From assembly GCA_963575745.1 (NCBI GenBank), contig CAUYUJ010012780.1, positions 1,111,237-1,175,236 on the forward strand: a stretch of DNA of 64,000 nucleotides, given 5' to 3'. Positions 23,030-35,460 of the stretch are shown piece after piece (within the stretch, counting starts at the first letter, position 1; each line of letters opens with the position of its first letter). Position numbers and translations under genes: made by a program. The notes below the pieces were generated by a model that did no database searches, was not told the origin of the DNA, and saw nothing but the letters and a program-made list of their open reading frames with translations. The DNA comes from Prorocentrum cordatum. Lineage: Eukaryota; Sar; Dinophyceae; Prorocentrales; Prorocentraceae.

Positions 23030-23406
23030 CGGTGCACACGACGACGGTGCCCACAACTGCAGATGGTAGGGCTCTTCGCCAAGCTGATCTTATTGCGTCG
23101 GGGGCGCGCGGAGTGCCATAAACCCATGAGATCGCGCCCTGCCGACGGGGCCCCGCGCCTGGGAGCGGCGGCAACTCGCCCGGCGAGGCAACGAAGCGCT
23201 TAAGCGCGGGCGGGGGACAGCGCGCAGGGGTGCCCGCCCGCGCTGCCCCGCAGAGGCGGCAACAGCCACGGTCCTCAGCTGGTGGCGCTACCGGGGCATC
23301 TCCACTCGGTGCGGCGCGGAAGCTGCCTGCGCCACGGGCCTTGTTGCCTCGGCTAGCAGGTCGGGTCTGCCCCCCGTCTGGCGGCGGCGCTGCGTCGTCT
23401 GCCATG
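23030..23406 (-). CDS. Hypothetical protein fragment
   Basis: From ATG at 23406 the minus strand reads MADDAAPPPDGGQTRPASRG, then a Cys-containing CCRLCGAARAG, RFVASPGELPPLPG and AISWVYGTPRAPDAIRSAW before running into array B. The composition is less repetitive than nearby frames. There is no recognised family and no clear end; it could be a first exon or a chance GC-rich frame. Confidence 0.2.
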
Positions 23407-23409
23407 CCA

Positions 23410-25057
23410 TGCTCGCGACGGGGAGCGAGCAGGGCACTTTTCGAATTCACAGGTGTAGGATGCAGTGGGAGCCCCGCAGTGCCGCCACCGCCAGCTCGGG
23501 GTCCGAGCTATTGCGCGGCGGAGGGGGGTGCAAGGCGAGGGGGGGTACGGGTGAAGGGCGGGCGAGGAGGGATGAGGCGGCCAAGCAATGGCTGCGCGAG
23601 ACTTGACCACCTCCTCCTCCTGCGTCGGCTGCTCGTCCTCGTCGCTCACCTTGCCGTCCGAGTAGGTTCTTGAAGCTCCGCCTGTGGCTGTCGTGGTGGT
23701 GGCCCTCGAACCCCTGTTTCTTGCCAGTGAAGCTCTGCTGGCGACCCTCTCCCACTTGCGGGATCCAGCCCCCGCACTCGCCCCTGCGGGCCCCGCGGCG
23801 CGCCCCGGGGGCCTGTCCCTCTGCGGTCTGCGACGCCGCAATAGCCTCGCGGGGAGGGGGGGACGTGCCCAAAACCTTTCCCTCCGCCGACGCGGGGGGC
23901 ACGCGGCGTTGCTCCCGCGGGCAGCGGCTGCTGGTGGCCGGGCAGCCGCTGGAGGCAGCAGGAGGCGGCGGCGGACAGCGATAGCGACCGCGACGCGAGA
24001 CACATCCGGTAGACGAGGGAGAGATGTCGTCTGGCTGAGGCCACAGACCGGAAGCTGCCAGGCAGGAGGCGACATACGATGCAAGGACATCGCATGCCTG
24101 CAGCAGTACATGAGGAAGGCGTTCCACAAGGACACAAAAGGCAACCACCAAGACAACTACATCGTCATCGAAGTTCCCGTGTGGGACTGCAATGCGGGCA
24201 ACCACTATGGCTACATCGGCAGCAACGAACACTACAACTACAAAATCGGCAACGAATGCGACAACTACGTGTACGACAATTCCGGGTACGACGCACAATG
24301 GGCTACGACACCGCGCCCTTCTGCCAGGTGCCGCGGGTCCTTCCCGCCCTATCGGGCGCTGCGTGCCGGGAGCAGGCGTCCGAGGCTGCGGCGGCCACCC
24401 CTCGGCAGAACCGCGCCCGCTCCCGCCCACGGGGCTGTCGCAGCACGAAGGAGGAGACGCCAGTGAAGAGGGCTCTGGCCATCGAGCCACAAGCAGAGCC
24501 ACGATGGCAGCCTGCGGAGCCGCGAGGGACACCAGCCGAGCCAGGAGGGCCACGAGCTAAGCCAACAGAGCCACGGGCAGAGCTTCGAGAACGACCAGCA
24601 CTTCGGGATCTTCTGACCCGGGTCAATCCAGACCCGGGTCAGCAGGAAACCAAAACCTGCAATGCAAAAAAAAAAAAAAAAAAAAAAAACTGCACCGCAG
24701 GTCTTCGCAGACCCGGGTCAGCCAATACGCGCGGCCGCCTCGCGGCCACGAGCGGCTCCCTAACCCGGGTCAGCCAGAGGGGGTCTTCGCCGGATCCTGC
24801 AGGATCTGGCGCCCTGGCTGACCCCCGTTTGCATTGACCCCCGTCTCGAGGCTCCCGAAGCACAAGAGGGCCACCAACTCCGGCAGAGCTACGGCGGCAA
24901 GAGGCAGAGCCTCGAGGGCCACCGGCAGAGCCACGGGGGCCACCAGCGCAGCTATAGGGGGCCACCAGTGGAGCTTCGAGGGCCACCCCCATCTCTCCCA
25001 TCCTGCCCCTCGTCAAGCTGCACGGCAGGAACAACCAAACGATCGAGGTTTCGAAAC
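23410..25057. other. Unassigned region with poly-A run and ACCCGGGT palindromes
   Basis: A plus-strand frame near 24065-24295 (CKDIACLQQYMRKAF, DNYIVIEVPVWDCNAGNHYG) looks partly protein-like but is biased by ACNACN triplets, so I do not call it. A 24-A run lies at 24666-24689. Five copies of ACCCGGGTCA or TGACCCGGGT surround it (24618-24770), all self-complementary. A GGGCCACC/GAGCCACG phrase repeats at 24480-24990. Confidence 0.4.
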
Positions 25058-25331
25058 CTGGAGGAAACTTGATAATCAGTAAGAAACCGAAAAGCATGAA
25101 TACCGCCAGCACAACGTAAGGAGAGTGTAAGAAGTCCTTCGGAATATTCTGCTCCTCCAGCTTCCTCTCCTCCTTCGTAAGGGAAGTGGCAAAGTCCTCG
25201 ACCTCCTCCTCCTCCTCCAGCCCGCCCTCTCCCGTCCCTTCGGCTTTACCCCCTCCCCCCTCTCGACTGCAGTGGGCAGCCTCCAGCGCCTCCATTCTGG
25301 TGGCGCGCCCGTCCTGCGAGGCGAGGACGTC
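25058..25331 (-). CDS. Exon of an unrecognised single-pass membrane protein
   Basis: The minus strand has a good acceptor (a long pyrimidine tract from 25450 to CAG at 25332) and then 91 codons: DVLASQDGRATRMEALEAA, a Gly/Glu-rich stretch LEEEEEVEDFATSLTKEE, RKLEEQNIPKDFLH and a hydrophobic segment SPYVVLAVFMLFGFLLIIKF near the end. It closes at CCTCCAG|GTTTCG (GT donor). The charged run followed by about 18 hydrophobic residues suggests a cytosolic domain and one membrane helix. Flanking exons were not identified. The function is unknown. Confidence 0.5.
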
Positions 25332-27489
25332 CTGCCCGAAGAGGAAGACGGGGGGGAAGTGGGGCGGAGGAGGGGGGAGGATGTTGACGAGGGGATGGGG
25401 GGGAGGATTGAGGTCGAAGAGGGAAGGGGTCCAAGAATGCTTTTCACTGCAACGCACACTCTCTGGCGTCAAGTTTCCGTCAGTCCGGTCAGCGCGCAGA
25501 CTTCCGCAGTGGATGGTCGCAGCAATGGAGGGAATGACGAAACAGTGGGCGAGACGATACTGGACATCTGATTCAAGAGACCAACATATTATGGCATGGT
25601 AATTGGTACTGAGCGTACTCCGTCAGGCGGTGGAGGACGAGGTCGAGGTGGGTCTCGTGGGCGTTATTGGTCGGGCCGCTGAGCAAGCTCACGCACGTAT
25701 CCAGGTGTCCGTGCCATCCATCAAAAGATTGCAACATTCTTGTTTGGAGAAGCCCGACGAATCAAATCATCAGAAGTGGCCAAGACCGCCAAATTGCGTT
25801 ACAGTGCGTGCGTTCTTTCGCATCAACGGGCTGTTCCACAAGAAGTTACAACTCACAGGAGGTCGGTACAGTGTGGTGCGGCTAGCAGACGCTCAATGCA
25901 TCCACAAGGCCGCGTAGGGACGAAGGCATACTTTCTGTACAAGTCACTTGTAACAAGTGTCAATTCCACGTTGGCTATCAACACTCTTAGGCGAAGGCGG
26001 CAAAATATGGGTAAATAGTTGTACATACACACCGCGTGCAACCACACATAATCATACAGCTACTCCGCTATTCCCTTTGATTTGGAGTTGGGCGGGCAGG
26101 GTGTCACAAGGACACATGGAACCAGATGTTATTGCCACCACTCTTGCGCTGCTGCCATGCTCGGCCCAAAGCAACCGAAGTGCCCGACCAGTGAAACTAG
26201 TCTCACAACACATTATGCCATATGCTTGCACCTTGACTTTACCACGACAACCAGACCTGAAGAACACCTGTTGGGATGAGGAGGAGAAAACAGACGACAT
26301 CGACGAGAAGGAGGAGGACAATTAGCTGGTTGAGGAATCGGCAGTGGGACATATTGGACGGAATCAAAGGAAGCCAGCGACATCAGCGCGACTGGCTCAT
26401 CCAACGTGTCCGCATTCATCTGCTCCTCATGATGCTGCTGCTGCTGCTGCTCTTCCTCCTCAGTCTCATACTCTTCCTCGGGGCAGCAGAACTCAAAGGG
26501 AGGTGGTCCGTTGACGGTGGCCCCTGTCTACAGCAGTACTGCGCGGGGCGATGCTTGGATAGAAGGAGATGGACAGAACGAACCTTGATTGAGGCTACTC
26601 CTTGGACAAGACACCTGGCGCTCCTTACAACACCTACTGGATCGTGGCAACCCCGATCCCGTTCCCCAGTGCATGTTTGAGGAGGCGCAGCAGGACCCGG
26701 CAGAAGTGCATGCAGCCACCCAGAGCCACCTCCAGCCAGAAGGGCACCCCTGACCGGGCGTGCATGGAGCGGACGAGGCCTCGAGGAGGATCGATCCATC
26801 AAAATGCCAGGCCAACATCCTCATACGCTCTGCCACTGCACGCGCCTCGTGAAGGGAGAGAACTCCTGGGAGGTCTTGGTAGGAACGCAAAAGGCTTTCA
26901 AACCATATTATTATGGGACCACCTAGCCGGCTGGACTTCGCTGGGTTAAATCCTATTCCGCCCAACACGGCTGGATACCCAAGGAAATGCCAGCGCCGAT
27001 GCTAAATCTTAACCTTCCAGGAATTGCAACCTGAATCGTGTAGTGTTCAAAAAATATGGTACCTCGCTGAATCCAACCAGTTTGACCCACGCAGCGCGAT
27101 GGGCAGGAGGGGGGATGAGGACCGCAAGACTCTGCGCTTCCTTTGAGGGTGGAAGGTGCCGAAGTGGCTGGGCAGTACGGCAAGCTCGTGTCGTGACGAC
27201 CCCGTGGTTGGTCTCTGACACCCCGTGGACCGTTCAACCCGGAACAATCGGCGGCGCTACGTCGCCGAACCGTTCAACACTGGTCGATCCTGGGGCCGCT
27301 GGCGGCGTTCAACCCGGAACGCCCGCGCTGGGCTCGCAGCCACGTCCACACGACACGAACCTGCCGCACGGGAGCAGCCTCTGGCGAGGGAGGACGAGGT
27401 GGAGGGCGGGGAGGACGGGCCGGGGGGGGGGGGGGGGACCGTCTCACCCTGGGCTCGAGTGCAGCAGGGATGCTCTGGAGAAGGCAGGG
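25332..27489. other. Unassigned region upstream of the membrane-protein exon
   Basis: A CT-rich tract at 25335-25440 (on the minus strand) serves as the polypyrimidine tract of the exon at 25058-25331. Elsewhere there are only short frames. A minus-strand frame near 26870-26740 (LPGVLSLHEARAVAERM) looks partly protein-like but has no family match or boundary evidence. Confidence 0.4.
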
Positions 27490-27705
27490 CCCTGGAACCC
27501 AGGGCCTTCCCCCGGACCGACCCTCCGTCCTCGGCCTCGTAGCTGACGGTCTCGCCAGGGGACGGGGGGCCGCTGGATGGCCACGGCCTCGATGTGCCCG
27601 CAGAAGACTGACGTCGCAACGGCGTCGGCGCTGGTGTCCGACACCACGAGGACTGTGCAGCCCTGAACGATCTCGGCGTTCCGACGGCGCAGGTCGTCCG
27701 ATGTC
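27490..27705 (-). CDS. Possible coding segment with a frame change
   Basis: The minus strand reads DDLRRRNAEIVQGCTVLVVS then DTSADAVATSVFCGHIEAV with strong third-position GC bias. After a C-run near 27565 the better frame shifts to SPGETVSYEAEDGGSVRGK. This suggests a coding exon with an indel, real or from assembly, in the C-run. No family recognised, and the limits are uncertain. Confidence 0.3.
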
Positions 27706-27779
27706 GGCCGGTGCCCGGCAGCTGGCGGCGCTCTCAACCTCGAACGCCCGCGCAGGGCACGCCGCAGCGTCAACGCGGC

Positions 27780-28970
27780 GCTCCTCCTCCGAGGGGCCGC
27801 ATCGGAACGGCGACCACCTCCGTAATCAGCCCGATTGGGGCGTTACCGCTGACAAGGAACGGGCCGTTCGCGAGAAGAGGTTCAGACAGAACCATGAAAA
27901 GGGGAGGCGATCAGAGCATACAGGCCCCCAGCTGGCCTCCGAAAAGAGGAGGCACAAGGAAGGCCCTCCAACTCTTGAAGAGGAAAATGGGAAGGCGCTC
28001 AGAATAGCCTGGGACCTGGGACTCCCAAAAGACCTACTCTCAACGATCGGTCTATATTTGGTGGTGGTGGTGGTGGGATCGAAGTGAGTGCGTATGTGGC
28101 CCAGTGAGCTCCCTCAGCTAACTCCTCTGCGCCCTCCTCCTCCTCCTCCTGCTTCTCCTACGGAAAGCCCGTTTAGAGTTGAAACTCGTTCCTTGAGATG
28201 GCACGCGTGACGCTGGGCACGCTGCTACTTTCCGCGAGTGATCTTTAACAAAGGCCTCGCGGGGAGGGTGTCCCTGGCTTTCGCTTCATCTTGGAAAACC
28301 CGGGGCTCTCTGGGTCTCGTGAGGGGTGCTCTGGATGCCGCGGCGCCGCGGAGGCCTCCAGGGAAATTCTGGGGGCACCTTGGGCCAGGGACACGTTTGG
28401 CAACACCCAAAGCATACCCAACGACGGGGGCGCTCGGCAAGGACCAAGCGGGGTAGACGGGGTGAGGTGCGGGGACGCCGGTGGTCGATGCAGTCGAGTC
28501 TGTCTGGCAAGGCTAACACGAACACGGAGGTGCTCCACCCTGCCCCGTATTGCCACTGGCCTTGCTTGGACGATCTTCTACGGCCGTGGGTGATCGGCAG
28601 GGGTGACGAGGATGATGATGATGAGGAGGAGGAGGAGGAGGAGGAGGAGAAGGTGCGAACGGAGAGAAGGATAGACGCCACTGAACAACAGAGGGAGTAA
28701 TTACACGACGCGCCTGAGATGACGACGATGCTCACGCTGATTTTCTGCCTGCTCGTCCCCCATTAGTTATGCCAGATTCGACTGGAGTCAGCTGCAGAGT
28801 TCTCCGTCCCCCAAGTGCTGCCTCTGAGCGACTATGTGCAAGTTTTCTAGCAGCCGTCCACCCCGCCCCCGCTCCCCCCCACCCGACCACACGCACCACG
28901 CTTCGTTGCGTGCACTGCCATCCCTCCCCAAGCTCCCTGCACGGCCCGACACCTCCCTGGGGCCCTCCGA
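27780..28970. other. Unassigned region
   Basis: No supported gene. A short GAT/GAG tract lies at 28610-28652. Confidence 0.4.
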
Positions 28971-28989
28971 AGTTCTCCTGGCCGGGACT

Positions 28990-29520
28990 CCTCAGGAAGG
29001 CCACCGGGGCCGCCGAAATGGCCCAGCGCGTCAAGATGGCACCCCACGCCGGGCTGCAGGGGCGTCAAAGCCAAACGGCCCAAAAATCTTCCAATGCACT
29101 AAGGCCAAGAGACCCTCCAGCCTCAGAAGGCCAACATCATTCAAACACGTGAAAATCACGCGGCAGTTCAGTGAGGAGCCCCATGAGGGCCTCAAGAGAC
29201 CCCCCAGACGGCCCAAGACTGCCAAGACTGCCCCAAGACTACCCTAAGGCTGCCCCAAACCAGGCCCAGCATTGCTCCAGGAGGGCCTCGGAGAAGCCAA
29301 ATAAAGCCCAAAGAACCCCACGAGGGCCTCAAGAGCACCCCTCCAAGACGGGTCAAGGGTGCCCACGGAGAGCTCACGAGAGGCCCAAAGCGGCCCAAGA
29401 GGGTCCCACGAGGGCCCAAAGGCAGACCCAAGAAATCCTAGATGGCCACGGGCCCAAGACTGCCCCAAGACGGCCCAAGATAGCTCCAAGACAGCCTCAC
29501 AGGGGCCCAAGTTCCTTGTT
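28990..29520 (+). repeat. GC-rich degenerate repeat (CAAGACGGCCC type)
   Basis: Same family and orientation as 11770-12085, with phrases such as CCCCAAGACGGCCC and CACGAGGGCC. AT-richer interruptions occur near 29085-29165. Confidence 0.8.
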
Positions 29521-29813
29521 CAGCCGCGTTTCGCGGCGCTCAAAAGATCTGCTCCAGGTTTTATGGAGGCCTCGGACAATAATCGGGCGCACCCTAACAT
29601 GCGTCAGGGACCCGTAAATCTGGCGCGTGGGCACCAGATCCACGGATCGGGGACCGCAACCCCCGAAACATGGCGCCAATGCCACCTGCTTTGGCGACGG
29701 AACGCGCCGATTTCGTATAGAAACGGGGCCCGTCGCTAACCCACGTACCTGTCCATGTGTCTGAGCTCCCTCGAAAGAGGTGTCCCATGTTATCCTCTGC
29801 CTCTTCCCCCCCC

Positions 29814-30360
<547 letters not shown>

Positions 30361-30381
30361 GGCCATTCATGTGTATATACG

Positions 30382-30420
<39 letters not shown>

Positions 30421-30650
30421 GTGAATACTAGAACCATCGCGCGCGCTCAGGTTCTAGCAGGCCCCAGACCTTGACGAATTCATTGCTCCACTGAAGTAGT
30501 GGACCACAGTCCACGCATGCCAATCTGCATTCCGAAAGGCCTTCGAGGAAAATGGTTGTGTAGGGGGGCAGAGGCCGTATGAACCAGGTTCCCAGAAGGC
30601 CTTCTGGGAGCATGGGTTTGGGGGCGTCTTGGGGAGCCTGTTGGGGCGTG

Positions 30651-30696
<46 letters not shown>

Positions 30697-30840
30697 AATG
30701 TCGTCGTCGCCTATTGGGGCGCGCCGTCGTCGTAGTCGCGGTCGTCGTCGTCGTCGTCGTCGCCGCCGTCGTCGTCGTCGTCGTCGTCGTCATCGTTGTC
30801 GTCGTCGTCGTCGTCGTCGTTTTGTCGTCGTCGTCGGTTC
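30361..30840. repeat. TA tract and GTC/CGT tract
   Basis: A TATA/TACA microsatellite at 30370-30421, unique sequence to about 30650, then a GTC-rich triplet tract to 30838 with interruptions such as GGGGCGCGCC. Confidence 0.9.
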
Positions 30841-30984
30841 AAGAGGGCACTTGGGGCAACTTTGTACGAAACGATCTGCGGAGGGCCGCGAGAAGGCGAT
30901 CAGTCATGTTCCCAATCAACTTGCCAGACACCTCTCCTGTAACATGATGGTACTTCGAAACCTCCAGAAACTCGCGGGCCCATG

Positions 30985-32035
30985 ATGAACCATGCCCCCG
31001 GAAGGCTTTCTGGAGACATGGTTTGTTGGGGTGTGTTGGGGGGTCTCTTGGGCGTTCCCTGGGGGCCCTTTGGGGGCCTCCGGGAACTCTCGGGCCCATG
31101 ATGAACCATGTCCCCGGAAGGTTTTCTGGGGACATGACTTCTTGGGGTGTGTTGGGGGGCCTCTTGGGCGTTCCCTGGGAGCCCCTTGGGGGCTTCCTGG
31201 GGGCCTCTTGGGCGCCTCACGGGGCTTCGTGGGAGCCTCTTGGTGGCCTCCGGGGGCCCACAGGCGGCCTCTAGGGCCAGAGACATCGAAATATCGGTTG
31301 GCGGTCCCCCTCTGGGCCCTCTCTTGGGGAGCTCTTGGGGCACAATTGGATTGTCTGGGGAGCCTCCTGGGCCGTCTTGGGGCCATCTTCCGGGCCTCGT
31401 GGCCCGTCTTGGAGCGATCTGAAGGGCCTCCGAGCGAGGCCGTGAGAGAGCGCTGGGAAGCGGGGGAAGCGAGAACGCCTAAATCCTTCAAAAACCATTG
31501 GAAAATTAGTGAATCTTGCCTCCCAGGGCCCTCTTGGGGAGCCTCTTGAGTCCGTCCTGGAGCGTGTTGGAGTCCTCGTGGGCCGTCTTGAGGGCATCTT
31601 GGGCGTCTTCGGGGCCTCTTGGGACCTTCTAGGGCCCTCTCGGGACCTCCATTAACCTGTCGTGGCCTGCTTTGGGGCGGGCCCGGGCCGCCTCGGGACC
31701 CCTCTGGGCCTTCTTTTGGCGCGCTCTTGGGGAACACTTGGGTTGTCTGGGGAGCATCCAGGGCGTTTCTCGGGGCCGCTGAGGTAGTATTGGATCGCTG
31801 GGTAGCAGAAAGTGTACACTAAAAGATGGACAATCAATGATTGTTGTCTCTTGAGGGCATCTTGGGGAGCCTCTTGGAACCCTTTTGGAACATCTTGAAA
31901 GCGTTTGGGGCCGTCTGGAAGCTCGTGCGGAGCGTCTCGGGGGCAGTTTGGGGCCACCTCGAGGCCATCAAGGGCGCCTGGGAGCATTTGTTCGGCAACT
32001 CGGGGCTCCCAAGGGCCGTCTGGGGCATAGGCGTG
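30985..32035 (-). repeat. GC-rich degenerate repeat, inverted orientation, with two AT cores
   Basis: Phrases such as GGGGCCTCTTGGG and GGGCCGTCTTGGGG. Two near-copies of an approximately 115-bp block (30975-31090 and 31095-31210) share GCGGGCCCATGATGAACCATG or a close variant and TTGGGGTGTGTTGGGGGG. AT cores lie at 31480-31530 and 31810-31855. Confidence 0.85.
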
Positions 32036-32600
32036 AATCGCCCGAACCTCGATTCGCCCAGCTCGATTCGCCCGGCTCGTTTCGCCGGAGTCTCGATTCG
32101 CCCGGCTCGATTCGACCGGCTCGATTCGCCCAGCTCGATTCGCCGGAGTCTCGATTCGCATAGCTTGATTCGCCTGGCTCGATTCGACCGAGGCTCGATT
32201 CACCCGGCTTGACTCGCCCAACTCGATTCGTCCCAGCTCGACGAATCGCCACGCTCGCTTCGCCCGAGTCTCGATTCGCCCAGCTCGATTCGCCTGGGCT
32301 CGATTCGCCCGGGGCTCCATTCGCCCGAGTCTCGATTCGCTCGGGGCTCCGGCTCGATTCGCCTGGGGCTCGAATCGCCCGGCTCGATTCGCCCGAGTCT
32401 CGGTTCGCCCGAATGTTGATTCGCCCAGCTCCGCCCACCCGACCCGACCCGCCCGCTAAGGTCCGCCCGCCCGACCCGACCCGCCCGTTAGGGTCCGCCC
32501 ACCCGACCCGACCCGCCCGTTGGGGTTCGCGTGTGCTGCCTCGATGATGTCCTACTTGACTGTCCCGCCCGCCAGACCCGACCCGCCCGTTACGGTCCGC
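32036..32600. repeat. TCGATTCGCC array and CCCGACCCGCC array
   Basis: About 25 degenerate units of CTCGATTCGCCCGG/CAG (32045-32425), then three to four copies of a roughly 33-bp CCCGACCCGACCCGCCCGTT unit (32430-32600). The Arg-rich frames are artefacts. Confidence 0.9.
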
Positions 32601-32865
32601 ACGGCGGTACCACGTGAAACACAGAAACGCGAGGCGGAGCACGATTAAAGCACCCGATATGGGGGGGGTCAGGCTCCAAAGCGGGGCCCAGCTTAGGCTC
32701 TGCCCCCGCGGGGCGGGTTGCTTCGGAAAGCTGGGGACGCTGACGCGCGGGAACTGGGACGTGGATAGCACAGACATGCGACGTCCTGATTTCGTCAATA
32801 CGCGGCCCCCGAAGTCCCGACCCTTTCCACAGGGACGGCTCTTCATCCTGAGACGTTCCTTGACG
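32601..32865. other. Unassigned segment
   Basis: Unique GC-rich sequence, no gene recognised. Confidence 0.4.
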
Positions 32866-33062
32866 GAAGAGGAGGAAGAGGAGGAGGAGGAAATGGAGGA
32901 GGAAGAAAAGGTAAATGAGGAGGACAAGGAGGAGGAGGTGGGAGAGGAGGAGGAGGAGGAGGAGGAGGAGGAGAGGAAGGGGAGGAAGAGGAGGAGGAGG
33001 AGGAGGAGAGGAAAGGGAGGAAGAGGAGGAGGAGGAGGAGGAGAGGAAGGGGAGGAAGAGGG
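32866..33062. repeat. GGA/GAG purine tract
   Basis: Homopurine GAGGAGG tract with AAG and GGGA interruptions. Confidence 0.95.
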
Positions 33063-33189
33063 GGATCGGCCCGTCGAGGGAGCGTGGTCGTGGCGGCACG
33101 ACACGCCGCGATTCGAGAACCGACCAAGTCGTGTGGCTGGGGGGGCCCGCCTGTCTCTGCGGGCCTGGAGGGGCCTGATGGTAGCTTCT

Positions 33190-33755
33190 CGGTCGCCATT
33201 GTGAGACCGTTGTGGGACCTCCTCGAGGCTGTTTTGTGGCCTCTTGAGGCCTTGTTTGGGTCTCCTGGGTGCCTCTCGGGGGCCTCCTGGGCCTGGGGCA
33301 CTCTTCAAACGGGAGGGTCGAATTTTGGAGTCGTGGTCCCCCTCTTGGGCGCATCTTGGGGCCGTCTTGGGGCTCTCTCGGGCGCTTCTGGGGCCGTCTG
33401 GGGGCCCTGTTGGGCCCTCTTGGGGCGCTCTTGGGGGCCTATGGAGCCGGCCTGGAACGTCGGACAGCCGACGAGGCTGGAAGACCAAAATCTCTCCAAA
33501 ACCTTATGAAATTGACGATTTCGGCCTCTTGAAGCGCTCGGGAGAAGCGTCTTGAAACGTCGTGGTGTGCCTTGGGGGGGCCGCTCGGGCCGTCTTGGGC
33601 CGATCTTGGGCGTCCAGGAGCGGTCTTTCGGCGACTGGGGCCCGCTTAGGCCGTCTGGGGAGCCTCTGGAGGCCCTCCTGGAGTATGTTGGACCTCCCCG
33701 GCCGCCCTGTCCTCCCATGGGGGGTCGGGGCAGCTCTTTGTGGGCCCCGTGCCAG
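33190..33755 (-). repeat. GC-rich degenerate repeat, inverted, with AT core
   Basis: GGGGCCGTCTTGGGGC phrases. An AT-rich core at 33485-33540 contains CCAAAACCTTATGAAATTGA and ends CGGCCTCTTGAAGCG. Confidence 0.85.
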
Positions 33756-33766
33756 CCCCCCAGGGA

Positions 33767-33767
<1 letters not shown>

Positions 33768-33797
<30 letters not shown>

Positions 33798-33925
33798 ATG
33801 TATATATGTATATGTGAATATATGTACATATGTACATATATATATACATACACACATACATACTTACGTACGTACGTACGTACGTACGTGCGTACATGCG
33901 TACACACAAACATAAAGACAAACAT
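33768..33925. repeat. TA/TATG/TACG microsatellite
   Basis: Alternating TA, TATG, TACA and TACG blocks, ending in six TACG units and CACACA. Confidence 0.92.
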
Positions 33926-35004
33926 ACTGGAACCACGCGCGCGCTATGCGCGCGCTTGGGCTCGAGCCGCAAATGAGCCACGAGTGCCGCTATAAGCACC
34001 GCTGTGGCCACAATGACGATTTCCAGCGTTCTCGGGCCCATGCATTCGACTCGAAGAAACGCGTAGTCAGAGCGCGGGGCGGCAGGCCCCCGCGCATCTC
34101 ACAATCTCGTTGCCGCCTTTGTTTGGTTTCTCGACCTGGCTTTTTCTTCTCCACGTTCATTTCCGCGCTGCCCCGTCGTGACACGTCTATGATGTTCAAC
34201 ATCTGTTCGGTCTCCCCATGCCAGATCACGCAGACATCCGCCGGTTCCTGATGTTGGGGTTGGCTCGGCGCCTCGCTGCGCGCACGTGGGAGCGCGTTGG
34301 GTTTTGTTCCTCGTCCTTGTGCTCCAGGCTTCTCCTTTTCAGCGGTCGTTCAGCTGTCGGGTGTCTGCAGAGGGCGCGCGCCGATGTCCTGGTCATCCGT
34401 GCCCTTCTCTGCAGTCAGTTGTTGTCGAGTCCGCTCACGGGAGTGGGTAAGCTTCTTTGTGCTGGACGCCAAACCTCATGCTGGCGATAATCGCACCAGT
34501 GGGATCAGAAGGTTCGGGCTCACGGGGGATGCTCAATGATTTGCCTGGCAAGTTCAATATATGGGGCTGCAGCGGTAGGAGGCGCAACAATCACGTGAAA
34601 TAGAATGGTGTTGAGATGCCCTGTTCTCTCTAGCGGGGGTTTCCCTGGCGCTCTGGCGGGGCTTGCCCAGGAGGGGAGGGAGGAGCACGAAACCTCAGGA
34701 ACATGATAGTATAGCCTCACCCCGTGCGCTCTAACGGGGCTACCTCGGGTGCGGTGGGAGAAGCAGGACAACACAGGGACTGTACATCGAATAGCAACAC
34801 CCCTCTCGCTTTGCCAGGCCGCCCTTGAGGGTTGGAGGGGCAACATAGGGTATAGCGATGCCCCGCTCGCTTTGGCGGGGCCTGTCTGGCGCTCTGGCGG
34901 GGCCGTCCTAGGAGGGGAGGGAGGAGGGCAGGAAGAGGAGAGAGGAGGGAATGGAGGCAAGGGGAGGGGGCGGGAGGGAAGGAGGGACGGAGGGGGGGAA
35001 GGCC
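33926..35004. other. Unassigned region with short diverged repeats
   Basis: No gene seen. Between 34640 and 34920 the phrase CGCTCTGGCGGGGC and variants (GCTCTAACGGGGC, GCTTTGGCGGGGC) recur about five times, with conserved A-rich linkers; it is a diverged repeat with spacing near 100-130 bp. Confidence 0.4.
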
Positions 35005-35460
35005 CGGGCCATCTGGGCCGTCTTGGAGCGCCTTGGGGCCTCCCGCTCCCGCTCTGTGGCCCAGCTTGGGCCTGTCCTGGGGCTCCCTTGGGCCGCCTGG
35101 GGCTCCTCCTGGGCGATGTTCGGGCCATCTGGGCCGTCTTGGACGGGGACTGTCGCGAACTTCGTGGGGCGCGCGTGGGCCGACTGGCGCCCCCTGCAAG
35201 CCTTCGAGGGGTCTCGGGTGCCGCTCGGGGCCGTCCCTGGGCCCTATGGAGGGTCGGCCGTGGGGCTCTCTCTGGCTGGGGCAACGTCGGGGCACTCTCG
35301 GAGCCTCTGGGCGCCTCTGTGCGCTCCTGTCTGGGCCGCCCTGGGGAGGTCTTAGGAGTCTGTCGGGTCCTGTTAGGCGTTCGTGACGTCTGACAGCAGG
35401 CCTGGGGGAAAAAACATCAAACATCCAAGGGCTTCCACAAGCTATTGCCTCTTCGGACAC
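35005..35460 (-). repeat. GC-rich degenerate repeat, inverted, with AT core
   Basis: GGGGCCTCCC, GGGCCGTCTTGG and similar phrases to 35390, then an AT-rich core (35405-35455) ending TATTGCCTCTTCGGAC. Confidence 0.75.

Noticed and set aside
21648-23127. Repeat proteins of 282-422 residues in array B
   Set aside because: Same reasoning; two strands and several frames open with no conserved frame.
24065-24300. Plus-strand frame with DNYIVIEVPVWDCNAG
   Set aside because: Biased by ACNACN triplets; no recognisable fold or boundary.
26740-26870. Minus-strand frame with LPGVLSLHEARAVAERM
   Set aside because: Looks partly protein-like, but no family, splice signal or neighbour supports it.
33768-33925. 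Telomere-like or centromeric repeat
   Set aside because: Simple TA/TACG microsatellite; no TTTAGGG-type telomeric unit anywhere in the window.
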